64,000 nt of DNA, taken from Thereva unica (Eukaryota > Arthropoda > Insecta > Diptera > Therevidae). This document shows, piece by piece, positions 10,822 through 20,565 of the stretch. The translations under genes were made by a program, and so were the position numbers. Below the pieces are notes generated by a model. That model was not told the DNA's origin, ran no database searches, and saw only the letters and a list, made by a program, of their open reading frames with translations. Each line of letters begins with the position of its first letter. Position 1 is the stretch's first letter. The stretch lies in NCBI GenBank assembly GCA_949987705.1, contig OX465283.1:94723813-94787812 (forward strand), written 5' to 3'.

Positions 10822-11299
10822 GGAGCGCGTTCAAAAACCTTACTATAGTAAACCACGAGGTAAGCTGTGGTTATGCTACATCACTTCACTTAACCACGAA
10901 AGTTTATGTTTAACCATGGAGGTTTTTGAACGCACTGTGGTTAACTACATGGTAAAGAAAATTTAAAAAATTTTCCATAAAATAGTGTCGGCTTTTGCCT
11001 CAATTATTTCCAATAATTATTTATTTAAAATAATCTCACAAATCCCACTTTGATTTGTTCATTATTAACATTAAAACAAATGTCAAAAAATTGTTTTTAT
11101 TCTTCTTCTTCTTAACTATCGCTAACCATGCTCCCGAGCATGGTTAAAATTTAACTACACCCTGGTTAACCACGGGAGTTTTTGAACGCCAAAAAGTTAT
11201 GCTCGTGGTTATGTTGTAGTTAACCACAGAGTTTTTGAACGACAAAAGTTTACCATAGTTAACCATGGTTAACCATAGTAAGGTTTTTGAACGCGCTCC
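10822..11299. mobile_element. MITE with GGAGCGCGTTCAAAAACC termini
   Basis: 478 bp with terminal inverted repeats of about 26 bp starting GGAGCGCGTTCAAAAACC. It is absent from the other BEL LTR, where the sequence reads straight through at about 18098. Internally it repeats variants of TTTTTGAACGC and GTGGTTAAC in both orientations. No convincing target duplication remains, so the superfamily is uncertain. Confidence 0.85.
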
Positions 11300-11360
11300 T
11301 GCTTTTGATACATAACAGCTGATTTATATATTTTGTTGTGACATTTGGTTGGGGTATAGT

Positions 11361-11687
11361 ATGGACGAGGTAAGTTTTTATTCTATTTTATAAATTATTT
11401 TAATATTTATATTTCTTTTTTTGCTCATGTTTTTTAGTGTTGGACTGGATGCAAACATGCCGGGATGGAGTCTGCGCTTAGAGTTGTCAGATAAGTAGTT
11501 TTTTCTAATAGAATATTTTCTTGGTGATGAGTTTGTTTATTTTCAGGTTATTCTGTAAGACGGATTATGGAAGTTTTGAAAATTGGAAAATTGATCTTCA
11601 GAATTTTCAAGGTAAGTATGTATATTGACAATATTTTATTTATGATATTAATATTTATATTTTCAGGATTTAATTTAGGATTGAACA
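11361..11687 (+). other. Antisense exon/intron-like segment in BEL 3' LTR
   Basis: Second copy of the segment described at 18160-18486: ATGGACGAG followed by GTAAGT, then T-rich acceptors ending in TTTTTAG and TTTTCAG. It is on the strand opposite to BEL transcription. Confidence 0.35.
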
Positions 11688-11780
11688 TCCTCCCGGGCCT
11701 TGAAGCGATAGCTTCAATTTGTCCATTGTTTAGTTTTTGATACTGTTTTTGTTAGAAAATTTAACGGGTTTTCTTAGACG

Positions 11781-14700
11781 TTATGGTTGTAGTATTTCGG
11801 AATTTTGTTCGACATGGTTTTGATCCTTGCTATGTGATGTGGAATCTGAAGCTTCGGTTTCATTAGCATGGTTGCCGATGTCGTCAATAGGAAGTAGGGC
11901 CACCTTTGCGATGGGTCTTCGAATTATGGAGTTCTTCACTTTAATATCTACTACCCGAATTAGGTCGTCGGTGCCTGGATAAACCTTCACAATGCGTCCT
12001 AAAGCCCATTGTAGTGGAGGTAAGCGATCGTCTTTAACTAATACTAAGTCTCCTGTTTTTAAATTGGGTTGTGACTGAAGCCATTTAGGACGTTGCTGAA
12101 GTCGAGCGGCATATTCAGAGGACCATCTCTGCCAGAAGTGGTGCATAAGTTGCTGACAAAGTTGCCATCGATTCAAATAATTGGTTTTACTGTCTAATAG
12201 ATCCTGTTGTGGTGGTGCTAATAGGGCATCACCGATAAGAAAATGGCCTGGAGTTAAAGCACTCAAATCTGTTGAATCTTCGGTCAGTGGGCATAACGGC
12301 CGTGAATTCAAGCATGCCTCAATTTGACTTAGCGTTGTGGCCATTTCTTCGAATGTTAATGTGGCGTTTCCGAGGATTCTTCTGAGGTGATACTTTGTCG
12401 ATTTAACCCCTGCCTCCCAGAGGCCACCGAAATGGGGTGTATGTGGTGGATTAAAGTGCCAATTGATGCCTTCATGAGATACGTGGTCAGCGACTTGATT
12501 TTGTTGTTTGTGAACTTCTCTGAGGAATGAATTTGCGCCAATGAAGTTGGTGCCGCAGTCACTGTAGATGTGTTGGCATTTTCCTCTCCTTGAGGTAAAG
12601 CGATAAAGTGCTGCTAGAAAGGCTTGTGTAGTGAGCTCACTAACGAGTTCGAGATGTATAGCCTATACTGATAAGCAGATAAATACCGCAATGTATCCTT
12701 TGGTTGCAGGAGCTCCTCTTCTCTTACTGGTTTTGATACTGATTGGTCCGCAAAAGTCCACACCCGTATGCGTAAAAGGCCTTGACATCGTGACTCTTTG
12801 TGCTGGCAGATTTCCCATTAGTTGACTATTGACTTGCGCTTTCAATCGAAAACATGTCACACATTTGAGTAATAACCGTCGCACAGTATTACGCCCGTCT
12901 AGTATCCAGTACCTTTTTCGTAGTAGTGATAAGGTTAGTTGAGTTCCGCCGTGCATGCATGAATGGTGATACTGGACAATTAGGAGAACGCTTAAGTGAC
13001 ATGAATTGTTTAAAATTATGGGATGACGTTCGTCATGACTTATGGGAGCGTTTTGTAAACGTCCGCCGACTCTTAAAATTTTGTCGCTGTCTATGAATGG
13101 GCTCAAATTTTTTAGTTTGCTTTTTGGATGTACAGTCTTGTATAATTCTAGATGACGGAGATCATTGGGAAAGTGTAGTTGTTGATGAAACTTCACCCAA
13201 AGGTTCGTGGCTCGTTCAAGTTCTTGTGTTGATAGCCAAAGTTGCCTTGGTCCGGGGCGTTTGACTGTACGGAGACAATATGCCGTGTCTCGAATTAATT
13301 TTGAAAAAGAGGAGAACCTTTTTAAAAGCTCTAACATAAATGGATTTTCATCATACATGGTATGTAACCCGTGAATATGTTTCCTGGTTTCTAGTTCTGT
13401 TTCCTCGAAACTCGGTGAATGAGGCCAGTGGCTGGGATCTTGAACTAGCCAATGAGGTCCGCTCCACCACTGTGTTGTAGTGATCAGTTCGTTTGGTAGA
13501 ACTCCTCTGGAAGCGAGGTCAGCTGGATTGTCTTTCGATGAGACATGATGCCATGGTGCATTCCCTATTAATGTGAAGATTTCGCTTGTGCGATTTGCCA
13601 CGAAAGTGGTCCACTTTCTTGGTTGTCCTTTTAGCCATGAGAGGACAATTGATGAGTCTGTCCACATGTGTGTTTCGATGTTGTCAAGCTGTAAGATATT
13701 GCGAGTATGCCTTACTAATTTTGCGGCTAATACTGCACCACAAAGTTCCAATCTTGGTATAGATATTTGTTTGATCGGAGCGACTTTAGTTTTGGAGGTG
13801 ATGATCTGGATTTTCACGTTGTGGTCCGGGGTAGAGATTCGACAGTAGATTACGGCCGCATAGGCGTTTTGCGAAGCATCACTGAAGACGTGGAGTTGAA
13901 GGTTACGAGAGCGCTGCGTAGTTCCTAACCATCGTGGAATGCGAAGCTGTTCGAGTAGGGGGAGTTGAGCCTTTATCATGGACCATGAATGTTGTATTTT
14001 CGAAGGAACGGGCTCATCCCAGGTACTGCCAAGGATCCACAATGATTGCATCAGAATTTTTGCAGTAATTATCACTGGTGAAATCCAGCCTAATGGATCA
14101 TAAAGTTTGGCAATCTCTGATAGAAGCTCTCGTTTGCTCAGCGTATGATGTTCTTGAGTTATCTTTATTCTGTAGCTGAATGTGTCAGAGGAAGGGTACC
14201 ACATAACACCTAAAGATTTAATGCCTTGATCTGGGTTGATGTCAATAGGATCAGATACTGCTCTATCTTCTTCGGGGATTGTAGCTAGAATAGAATTGTC
14301 ATTTGTAAGCCACTTTTTGAGCTTGAAACCGCCGCGAAGGAGGAGTTTATCTAAGCCCTTGTGGGTTGTTATTGCTGCATCGATCGAGTCTGCACCAGTG
14401 AGTAGATCATCAACGTAGAAATCGTTAAGAATTATTTCGGAAGCACGTGGATAGGAGTTACGTTCGTCGATGGCTAGCTGCTGGATTGTACGAATTGCTA
14501 AGTATGGAGCGCAAGTAACACCAAACGTTACCGTGGTTAGATAATATTCTCGCAGGGGATCTGATGGGGATTCTCGCCATATGATTCTTTGATAAGTCAC
14601 ATCATCCGGATGTACCAATACTTGGCGATACATCTTAACAATGTCTGATACCAGCACGTATTTGAATTTTCTCCAACGAGTAAGAACTACTATGAGTTCA

Positions 14701-17072
14701 TTCTGCAGTGTAGGACCGGTCAGCAACACATCGTTGAGGGAGTGCCCGGAACTAGTTTGTCTCGACGCATCGAATACAATTCGCAGCTTTGTAGAAGTAC
14801 TCTCTTTGTAGACTGCATGATGTGGTAAGTAGAAACTTTTGTAGAAGATGGAATTACCTTGCTGTACTTTGGTCTCATCTTCTGAGTTTGTTGCTGGAAT
14901 CATGTGTTTTAATTGAATGTATTCATTGATGCACTTGGCGTACTCGTCCTTTAACTCTGGGTTTGACAAAAAGCGTCGTTCGAGGTTCAAGAAACTTCCA
15001 ATGGCGGCTGGCCGCGACCGTCCTAGTGATTGTTGGTGTTGTTCGCTGATGAAAGGTAACCGCACACAATATCTGCCATCCATGAGACGTTGATGTGATT
15101 CCTGGTAGATTGTTTCGCATTTTTGATCATCTGGATTTATTGCTGGTATGGTTGGAACCTCTTCAATGGCCCAAAATTGTTGTAACTGTTGGCTGAGAGT
15201 TGTTAGCGATGCCATAGACGTAAAGGTGTTGGGTGAAGAGAATTCACTGGTATTACTTGATGTTTTCCCGCATAATATCCAGCCTAATAGAGTCTCTTGT
15301 GCGATTGGTTGGTCTTGAAGTCTTTTTCGAATGTTGGGTAATATTAAGGATCCGTAAATATCAGCTCCTAATATTACATCAATTCGTCCTGGTTGATTAA
15401 AGGTGGGGTCAGCCAACTTTATCCCTTCAATATGTTTCCAGTCGATGGGTACAAAGGGTCTTGATGGTAAGAAGGACGTTAAAGTTTTTAAGACAAGGAC
15501 TTGTAGATTCAACTGATAACCCCCGGGCTGAATAACCAGGGCCGTTTCCACCATTGACCGGGAAATTCCAGCGTTGGATTGTTGTACACCCAATATGTTC
15601 ACAAGGACTGGCTTCTTTTGTAGTGAAAGTGATTGGGCGGCATATTCTGTCAGAAAGGATGTTTGCGAGCCTGGATCTATGAGTGCTCGAAAAGTTTTAC
15701 GTACTTTCCGGGCTCCTTCTAAGGTTACGATTGCAGTAGAGAGAAGAACTTCTTTATACATTGCTGAGTGTAGAGAATTAAGCGTGGCTGTGGTTTGCAT
15801 AGATCGTGGCGGAGGTGCTTCGTTCTCTGATTTCGTTGCGGTATTTTGCGGGGGACCTCTATCGGCGTTGTGCAATAGAGTATGATGACGTTTGTTGCAA
15901 TGTCGACATGTAAACTTGCTCGGACAGTTTGCTCCCATATGTCCTCGTCCCAGACAATTGATGCACAAGCCATTTTTGCGTGTTATGTGATTTCTCTCTG
16001 CTAGTGTTGAATTCATAAATTTAGAACAATTCCTCAACGGGTGATCTTCTCCACATATTTCGCAAGCGTGATGATGTCCTGTGACGAATGACTGAATCCT
16101 TGGTGGTGTTGAGAGATTTCGTTGGGTTTTACTTGATGATGGCCCCTTTTTTCCTATGGCTTCTAGTGTTCGAAAGCGTGCCTCCAAGAATTCGCGTAGC
16201 ATCGTCCATGATGGTATCTCAGTGCTCTTACTATTGCCTTGCTCCCATAGCTGGAGCGTTTCGGTCGGTAGCTTTTGACCTATCACGTAGACTATCATCG
16301 CGTCCCACTTTTCCACTGCCACTCCGAGATTATAGAGCGCTTGTAGACATTCCGTCGTCACGTCCATCAAACTTCTAATTCCTTGTGCCGATTCAGAAGA
16401 TACGGAAGATTGATTAAGTAGGAGTTTCAGTTGTGCGTTGACTAACACTCTCTTGTTGTTATACCTCTCTTTTAGGAGATCCCAAGCTGGAATGTAGTTA
16501 TCGTTAGTTACTAGTACCTGTCGCAAGAGACCTTCAGCTTCTCCACTTAGATGTAACTTCAAGTATTGAAGTTTCTGTGCGTCAGACAGATTATGATTCT
16601 CATGTATCAAGCTTGTGTAAAGATCATGGAAAGTTGTCCATTTCCGATAATCTCCAGAGAATTTTTCCAATGAGATTCGTGGAAGCTTGATAAGATGTTC
16701 CTTACTTGACATGGCTATCTCCCTTTCCTGTACTCTGGGAGACTGACTGCCTGCTGCTATTGGTGGATACTCGGTATCATAACGAGATTCTATTGCTGCG
16801 TAGTGTGTATAGAAGAATGACTCCATTGCTTCATATAGTTCTTCCTGGAAATATTTGTGGTTTAATATTTCCGAATCGACAGGTTCGTTGTTTTTTGCCA
16901 CGAGAATCTGGATATGTGCTCGCTTTATTTCGCTGAATTGCTCTTGAAAATCCTGTAGTCGTTTTTTGTAATATGGTTCCGTTCGCCTTGCGGAGCCATC
17001 CTTTTTGTAATTCTTGATGAAATTTTCCAAGAGATCCTTTCGTGCTATTTGCAATTTGATTTCAGCTTCCAT
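11781..17072 (-). pseudogene. BEL/Pao Gag-Pol polyprotein with one premature TAG
   Basis: One - strand frame of 1764 codons, interrupted only by a TAG at 12663-12665 inside the integrase core. In order: N-terminal Gag with a DUF1759-like region (KLPRISLEKFSGDYRKW), zinc knuckles (CINCLGRGHMGANC and CRHCNKRHHTLLH), a DUF1758-type aspartic protease with ALIDPGSQTSFL, a reverse transcriptase with FYVDDLLTGAD, RNase H (VFSDASQNAY, WTDSSIVLSW), the integrase zinc domain, and core residues in THTGVDFCGPI, YSDCGTNFIG and FGGLWEAGVKS (D, D, E). The end is a DUF5641-like tail (GDLVLVKDD). The protein would make capsids and copy and integrate the element. The stop removes the second D and the E of the integrase, so this copy cannot complete integration unless the stop is read through. 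The ATG at 17070-17072 lies about 65 bp past the PBS. Confidence 0.93.
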
Positions 17073-17137
17073 CTTTTAATTTGATGTCACTGGTTAAATT
17101 TCTAAGCTACGCTGTGACCACTGAGTACTTTTATGCC

Positions 17138-17157
17138 GAATCCGGCTCGAAGGACCA
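17138..17157 (-). promoter_or_regulatory. Primer-binding site of BEL/Pao, tRNA-Tyr type
   Basis: On the - strand TGGTCCTTCGAGCCGGATTC follows the 5' LTR after three bases. It is complementary to the 3' end of insect-type tRNA-Tyr (…ATCCGGCTCGAAGGA plus CCA). Confidence 0.75.
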
Positions 17158-17702
17158 AAATGTTAGGGCTTAGAATGCCTAAAACTCAATGGACTGCAGG
17201 GCAACTTAGAAATAAACCAAGTTTAACTCTTCCAACTTTATTTACAATTCTCAATTTTCACAATTTATAAATTCAATTTAAATTAATTCTTCACAATTCT
17301 AAGTTCAATATATTTTACATTCACTGGATACTAACTTCAAGCTATTTAATAAAACATTTATCAGGTTTAGTTTAGATAAAATAATAATTCAAGTTTATTT
17401 ATATTTCACTTAATTAAATCAATTCATTAGTACACTTAAAATTAATATTAATAGTCACTCTTGATTAAATTGCTTTATTATGCTTGACTTGGTTATTCTT
17501 GATTTCCAGCAATATTGCCGTTGCTGAATCTGAGACTGGATGTTGCTGGAGCTGCTGTTGTAGGTTCGTTTAGTTACTCGTACTAGATGCTGCCTCTAAG
17601 TACGCCAATATTGGGAGGGCTGAAATTCAATATTAATTAGAAATATTCTTTTAATTTAAACGCCACTTGATATTTCAGATTACTATGATTTGAAAACTAG
17701 GA

Positions 17703-17890
17703 ATGTACATTAACTCGTCACGTAAAATGTACAATTGGCAGTTTACAGGTATTTAGGAGTTGGGATAATTTACATGAACTCGACTCGTTCCATGTAAACC
17801 AAGTTGGATTTCGATTAATTTACACCAACTCGATACGTTAGATGTAAATTATTATTTGAGATTACATGAACTCGACACGTTCCATGTACC
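17703..17890. promoter_or_regulatory. Four dyad-symmetric 30 bp motifs in BEL LTR
   Basis: Four units near 17703, 17768, 17818 and 17862 have inverted ends (for example TTTACATG … CATGTAAA) around a conserved core AACTCGACTCGTT, AACTCGATACGTT or AACTCGACACGTT. The same four occur at 10424-10613 in the other LTR. They could be protein-binding sites or RNA hairpins. The function is inferred only from symmetry and repetition. Confidence 0.5.
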
Positions 17891-18159
17891 TTGGGTTGAG
17901 ATCACTTGTTTATTAGAATTTCTTCGAGCTCGAATCGCAACGAAGATCAATTGTGATCTGAAATTTTCGATCGACTGGCTGCGCTATATATTTCATTCCT
18001 GACAATGGCAATTTTTTGGAAGGCAATGTGGGGGGGGGCCATTGGAATTGGAATTTGCTTCAATTATAGTGTATGTGTCCCTTCTTGTTATGTATATCAG
18101 CTTTTGATACATAACAGCTGATTTATATATTTTGTTGTGACATTTGGTTGGGGTATAGT

Positions 18160-18486
18160 ATGGACGAGGTAAGTTTTTATTCTATTTTATAAATTATTTT
18201 AATATTTATATTTCTTTTTTTGCTCATGTTTTTTAGTGTTGGACTGGATGCAAACATGCCGGGATGGAGTCTGCGCTTAGAGTTGTCAGATAAGTAGTTT
18301 TTTCTAATAGAATATTTTCTTGGTGATGAGTTTGTTTATTTTCAGGTTATTCTGTAAGACGGATTATGGAAGTTTTGAAAATTGGAAAATTGAACTTCAG
18401 AATTTTCAAGGTAAGTATGTATATTGACAATATTTTATTTATGATATTAATATTTATATTTTCAGGATTTAATTTAGGATTGAACA
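18160..18486 (+). other. Antisense exon/intron-like segment in BEL 5' LTR
   Basis: On the + strand (antisense to BEL) an ATG at 18160 with GACGAG is followed by a donor-like GTAAGT (18169) and an acceptor TTTTTTAG (to 18236). Exon-like 18237-18289 follows, then an acceptor TTTTCAG (to 18345), exon-like 18346-18410, donor GTAAGT, and acceptor TTTTCAG (to 18465). Skipping these 55-68 bp segments leaves one open frame (start MDECWTGCKHAG, later FENWKIELQNFQG). The second donor is ATAAGT, not GTAAGT. The short intron sizes fit insects. This may be a captured piece of a host gene with its promoter, or an antisense unit. The product is not recognised. Confidence 0.4.
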
Positions 18487-18559
18487 GGGATGGAGGTTGC
18501 TTCTGGTGACCTTTCTTTCGATGAACTTTACTCTAACAATGAGGGATGAGTGGCCTGAG

Positions 18560-18885
18560 CAGTGGCGGATTAACCATTAGGCAGACCTAGGCAGGTGCCT
18601 AGGGGCCCCGGTGATAAAGGGGCCCCCGATGCCGAAAGCCCAAAAAAAACCTTGTCACGTTTAGACTGATTTTACTTGCTTTTGGGAAAAATAACACAAG
18701 TCAAATTAACTTCGGAGAAAATGATGGATTTGAAGTTTTTTCCCCAATAAAAGGTATGAGGGGACCCCTAATAAAGGTGACTTTTCTTGAATGTAAAGCA
18801 AATCGGCCTTTTCATTTCTCACAATTCTAGTTTTCTCCAAAAAAAACAGTGCCCCGGGCCACGGCGCTTCGCGCTGTGGCGATTA
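18560..18885. mobile_element. Degenerate hAT-like non-autonomous element
   Basis: It starts CAGTGGCGGATTAACC, continues with GGTGCCTAGGGGCCCC and AAAGGGGCCCCC blocks, and ends near GTGCCCCGGGCC … GGCGCTTCGCG. This layout is familiar from hAT-derived non-autonomous repeats whose terminus is CAGTGGCGGA. The far terminus is decayed and no 8 bp duplication is visible. Confidence 0.45.
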
Positions 18886-19458
18886 TCACGTGACAACTAC
18901 CATGTTGCTCGTTGTCTGTTATTCATTACATGCAATATATAATAAACACAATATACATATAATTTTGCAGTATTTTTATTTTTTTATTCGTTCTCAAATG
19001 TAACAATGGCAGTAATGCAGGAAAAAGTGTGTATAAAGTCAATGTAAGCGAATCGTAATTATTAATTATAAGAATTCTAAGTGTATGACTAAATTTATTA
19101 AAAAAACTTATTTCTGCAATTTTTTTATTTTTTACCGGGGGGGGGGGGATGACTTCGGCCACATAAGAGTTTTCGGGGAGAGAGATGTCGTTCCGCTGCT
19201 GGCATGCATATTTACATATATATTCTTTTGTGGCACGTTTTATAAAGAGAGTTTTGTTTTGCTTATTCTTGCCTTATTGTTATTGCGTAATTCTTAGTAC
19301 GTTTTATTGTTGAAATAGATAATAAATTTTGCAACTTTTGGATAATAGTCCTTGATTAGATTGGGTGGCTGTGACCTCAGGGACTAGTTGATAGATTCTA
19401 AAACAGAACTGGTTGTTACCAGCGTCAATTCCTAGAGCCATAAGTTCGGGTCGAGAAG
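18886..19458 (+). other. Leader of element X before gag
   Basis: AT-rich DNA with a G run at about 19138-19148. No gene is supported. The gag ATG follows at 19459. Confidence 0.5.
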
Positions 19459-20565
19459 ATGCCCGTTACCCGAAGTAAAAGAGATACCGCCCTGGGAAAT
19501 TCCGAACACGAAGAGTCCGAGGGGGCTCAAGGCGGTACGAATCTCGAAACCGAAGATCAGGTCGAGGTAGTCCGAACTTTAACGGAGCGAATAACAGTCC
19601 TCCAGCAGGAGCTGGAAAGGTTGAGCGCAGACCAACGTCCACCGGTAAACCATGCCGCCTTACAAAATCATGAAGCCGACCCAAATATGGAGCAACCAAG
19701 GGCTGTATTGGGTCGTGAGACGTCCCGCTTGGAGACTAATCGGAAGTCTCCGGTTTCATCCTGGAACATCAGGTTCTCCGGTGGTAACGATGCGTTGGCA
19801 GCGGAGGAGTTTTTGTTCCGGGTTGAACAAAGGGCACGAGACGACTGGGTCAGCCAGGCAGAGGTATGTCGACATATCTCGGCTCTCTCAACGGGAAGAG
19901 CTGAAGAGTGGTACTGGTCCCAGTTCCGTCGACAAGTGCCTGACCCCAACTGGGATGAGCCGAAGAGTCGCCTCCTTCGACAATTTAGACGGCGGGAATC
20001 GGACTTTGAGCTGATCAAGCAGCTGTTGAAGCAGCGACAACACTCCAGCTCGTTTGATGAATATGTAGCTAATATGGTGTCTTTGTACAACCGAATGACA
20101 AATCCAATGCCCGAGTCAGAATTGGTGGAGTTAGTAATACAAAATCTAAATGGACCCTTAGGTTCAGTAGTGATTGGACAGCAGTTCACCACCATGCAGC
20201 AACTACGCGAAGTATGTCTCCGCGCCAAACGTTGGCAGAGGCAGAAAAGGCTTGAAAGAAGACCTGACCCGAGGATACATGAGCTCGATTACAACTCCCA
20301 CTATTCCGACTCAACCTTACCGGCGCAAGATATGCCGTTCTCCGTGGACGAAGTTCAACGACCTAGTCCGGTCCCAAATAGGAGACCTATTCTGTGTTGG
20401 AACTGTCGGCAACAGGGTCATCCGTTCATAGACTGCCCCTCGGCGACTCGCGGTTTGTTTTGCTTCCAGTGTGGCAGACCAGGAGTTGTAACACCCAGAT
20501 GTCCCACATGTCAGCGAAACCGGGAACAGGGTGCGAGGCCAAACGGGAGCCCGCGCTCGAACTAG
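19459..20565 (+). CDS. gag: Gag of element X
   Basis: A 368-codon open frame beginning MPVTRSKRDTALGNSEHEES. It has a hydrophilic N-terminus with a coiled-coil-like stretch (TERITVLQQELERLS, about residue 40-55) and a retrotransposon Gag core at about residues 100-260 (SGGNDALAAEEFLFRVEQ … FDEYVANMVSLYNRM). Two cysteine motifs follow: a good CCHC knuckle CWNCRQQGHPFIDC, then CFQCGRPGVVTPRC in which the histidine position is not conserved. It packages the element RNA into particles. It is the only unbroken gene of X. The pol frame begins near its end, and its first part fits a -1 shift, as expected for Gag-Pol synthesis, but later damage blurs this. Confidence 0.85.
   Translation: MPVTRSKRDTALGNSEHEESEGAQGGTNLETEDQVEVVRTLTERITVLQQELERLSADQRPPVNHAALQNHEADPNMEQPRAVLGRETSRLETNRKSPVSSWNIRFSGGNDALAAEEFLFRVEQRARDDWVSQAEVCRHISALSTGRAEEWYWSQFRRQVPDPNWDEPKSRLLRQFRRRESDFELIKQLLKQRQHSSSFDEYVANMVSLYNRMTNPMPESELVELVIQNLNGPLGSVVIGQQFTTMQQLREVCLRAKRWQRQKRLERRPDPRIHELDYNSHYSDSTLPAQDMPFSVDEVQRPSPVPNRRPILCWNCRQQGHPFIDCPSATRGLFCFQCGRPGVVTPRCPTCQRNREQGARPNGSPRSN

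Larger units (their letters stand above)
9883..11687 (-). repeat. 3' LTR of BEL/Pao with MITE inside
   Basis: 1805 bp. Without the 478 bp MITE (10822-11299) it is about 1327 bp, equal to the 5' LTR (1326 bp). Confidence 0.9.
9883..18486 (-). mobile_element. BEL/Pao LTR retrotransposon, nearly intact
   Basis: A - strand element inserted in the leader of X. It is flanked by GGGAT (9878-9882 and 18487-18491), the 5 bp duplication typical of BEL/Pao. LTRs begin TGTTCAATCC and end GCCCTAACA on the sense strand. A tRNA-Tyr-type PBS follows the 5' LTR and a purine tract (CGGGAGGA) precedes the 3' LTR. One pol-type gene occupies 11781-17072. The two LTRs differ by a MITE in the 3' LTR and by very few substitutions (for example T versus A at 11602 and 18393), which suggests a recent insertion. 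Confidence 0.93.
17161..18486 (-). repeat. 5' LTR of BEL/Pao
   Basis: 1326 bp. The sense strand has a TATATAGCGC box near 17985-17995. Four spaced dyad motifs with the core AACTCGAxxCGTT lie at 17703-17890, downstream of that box. Unlike the 3' LTR it has no MITE. Confidence 0.9.
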
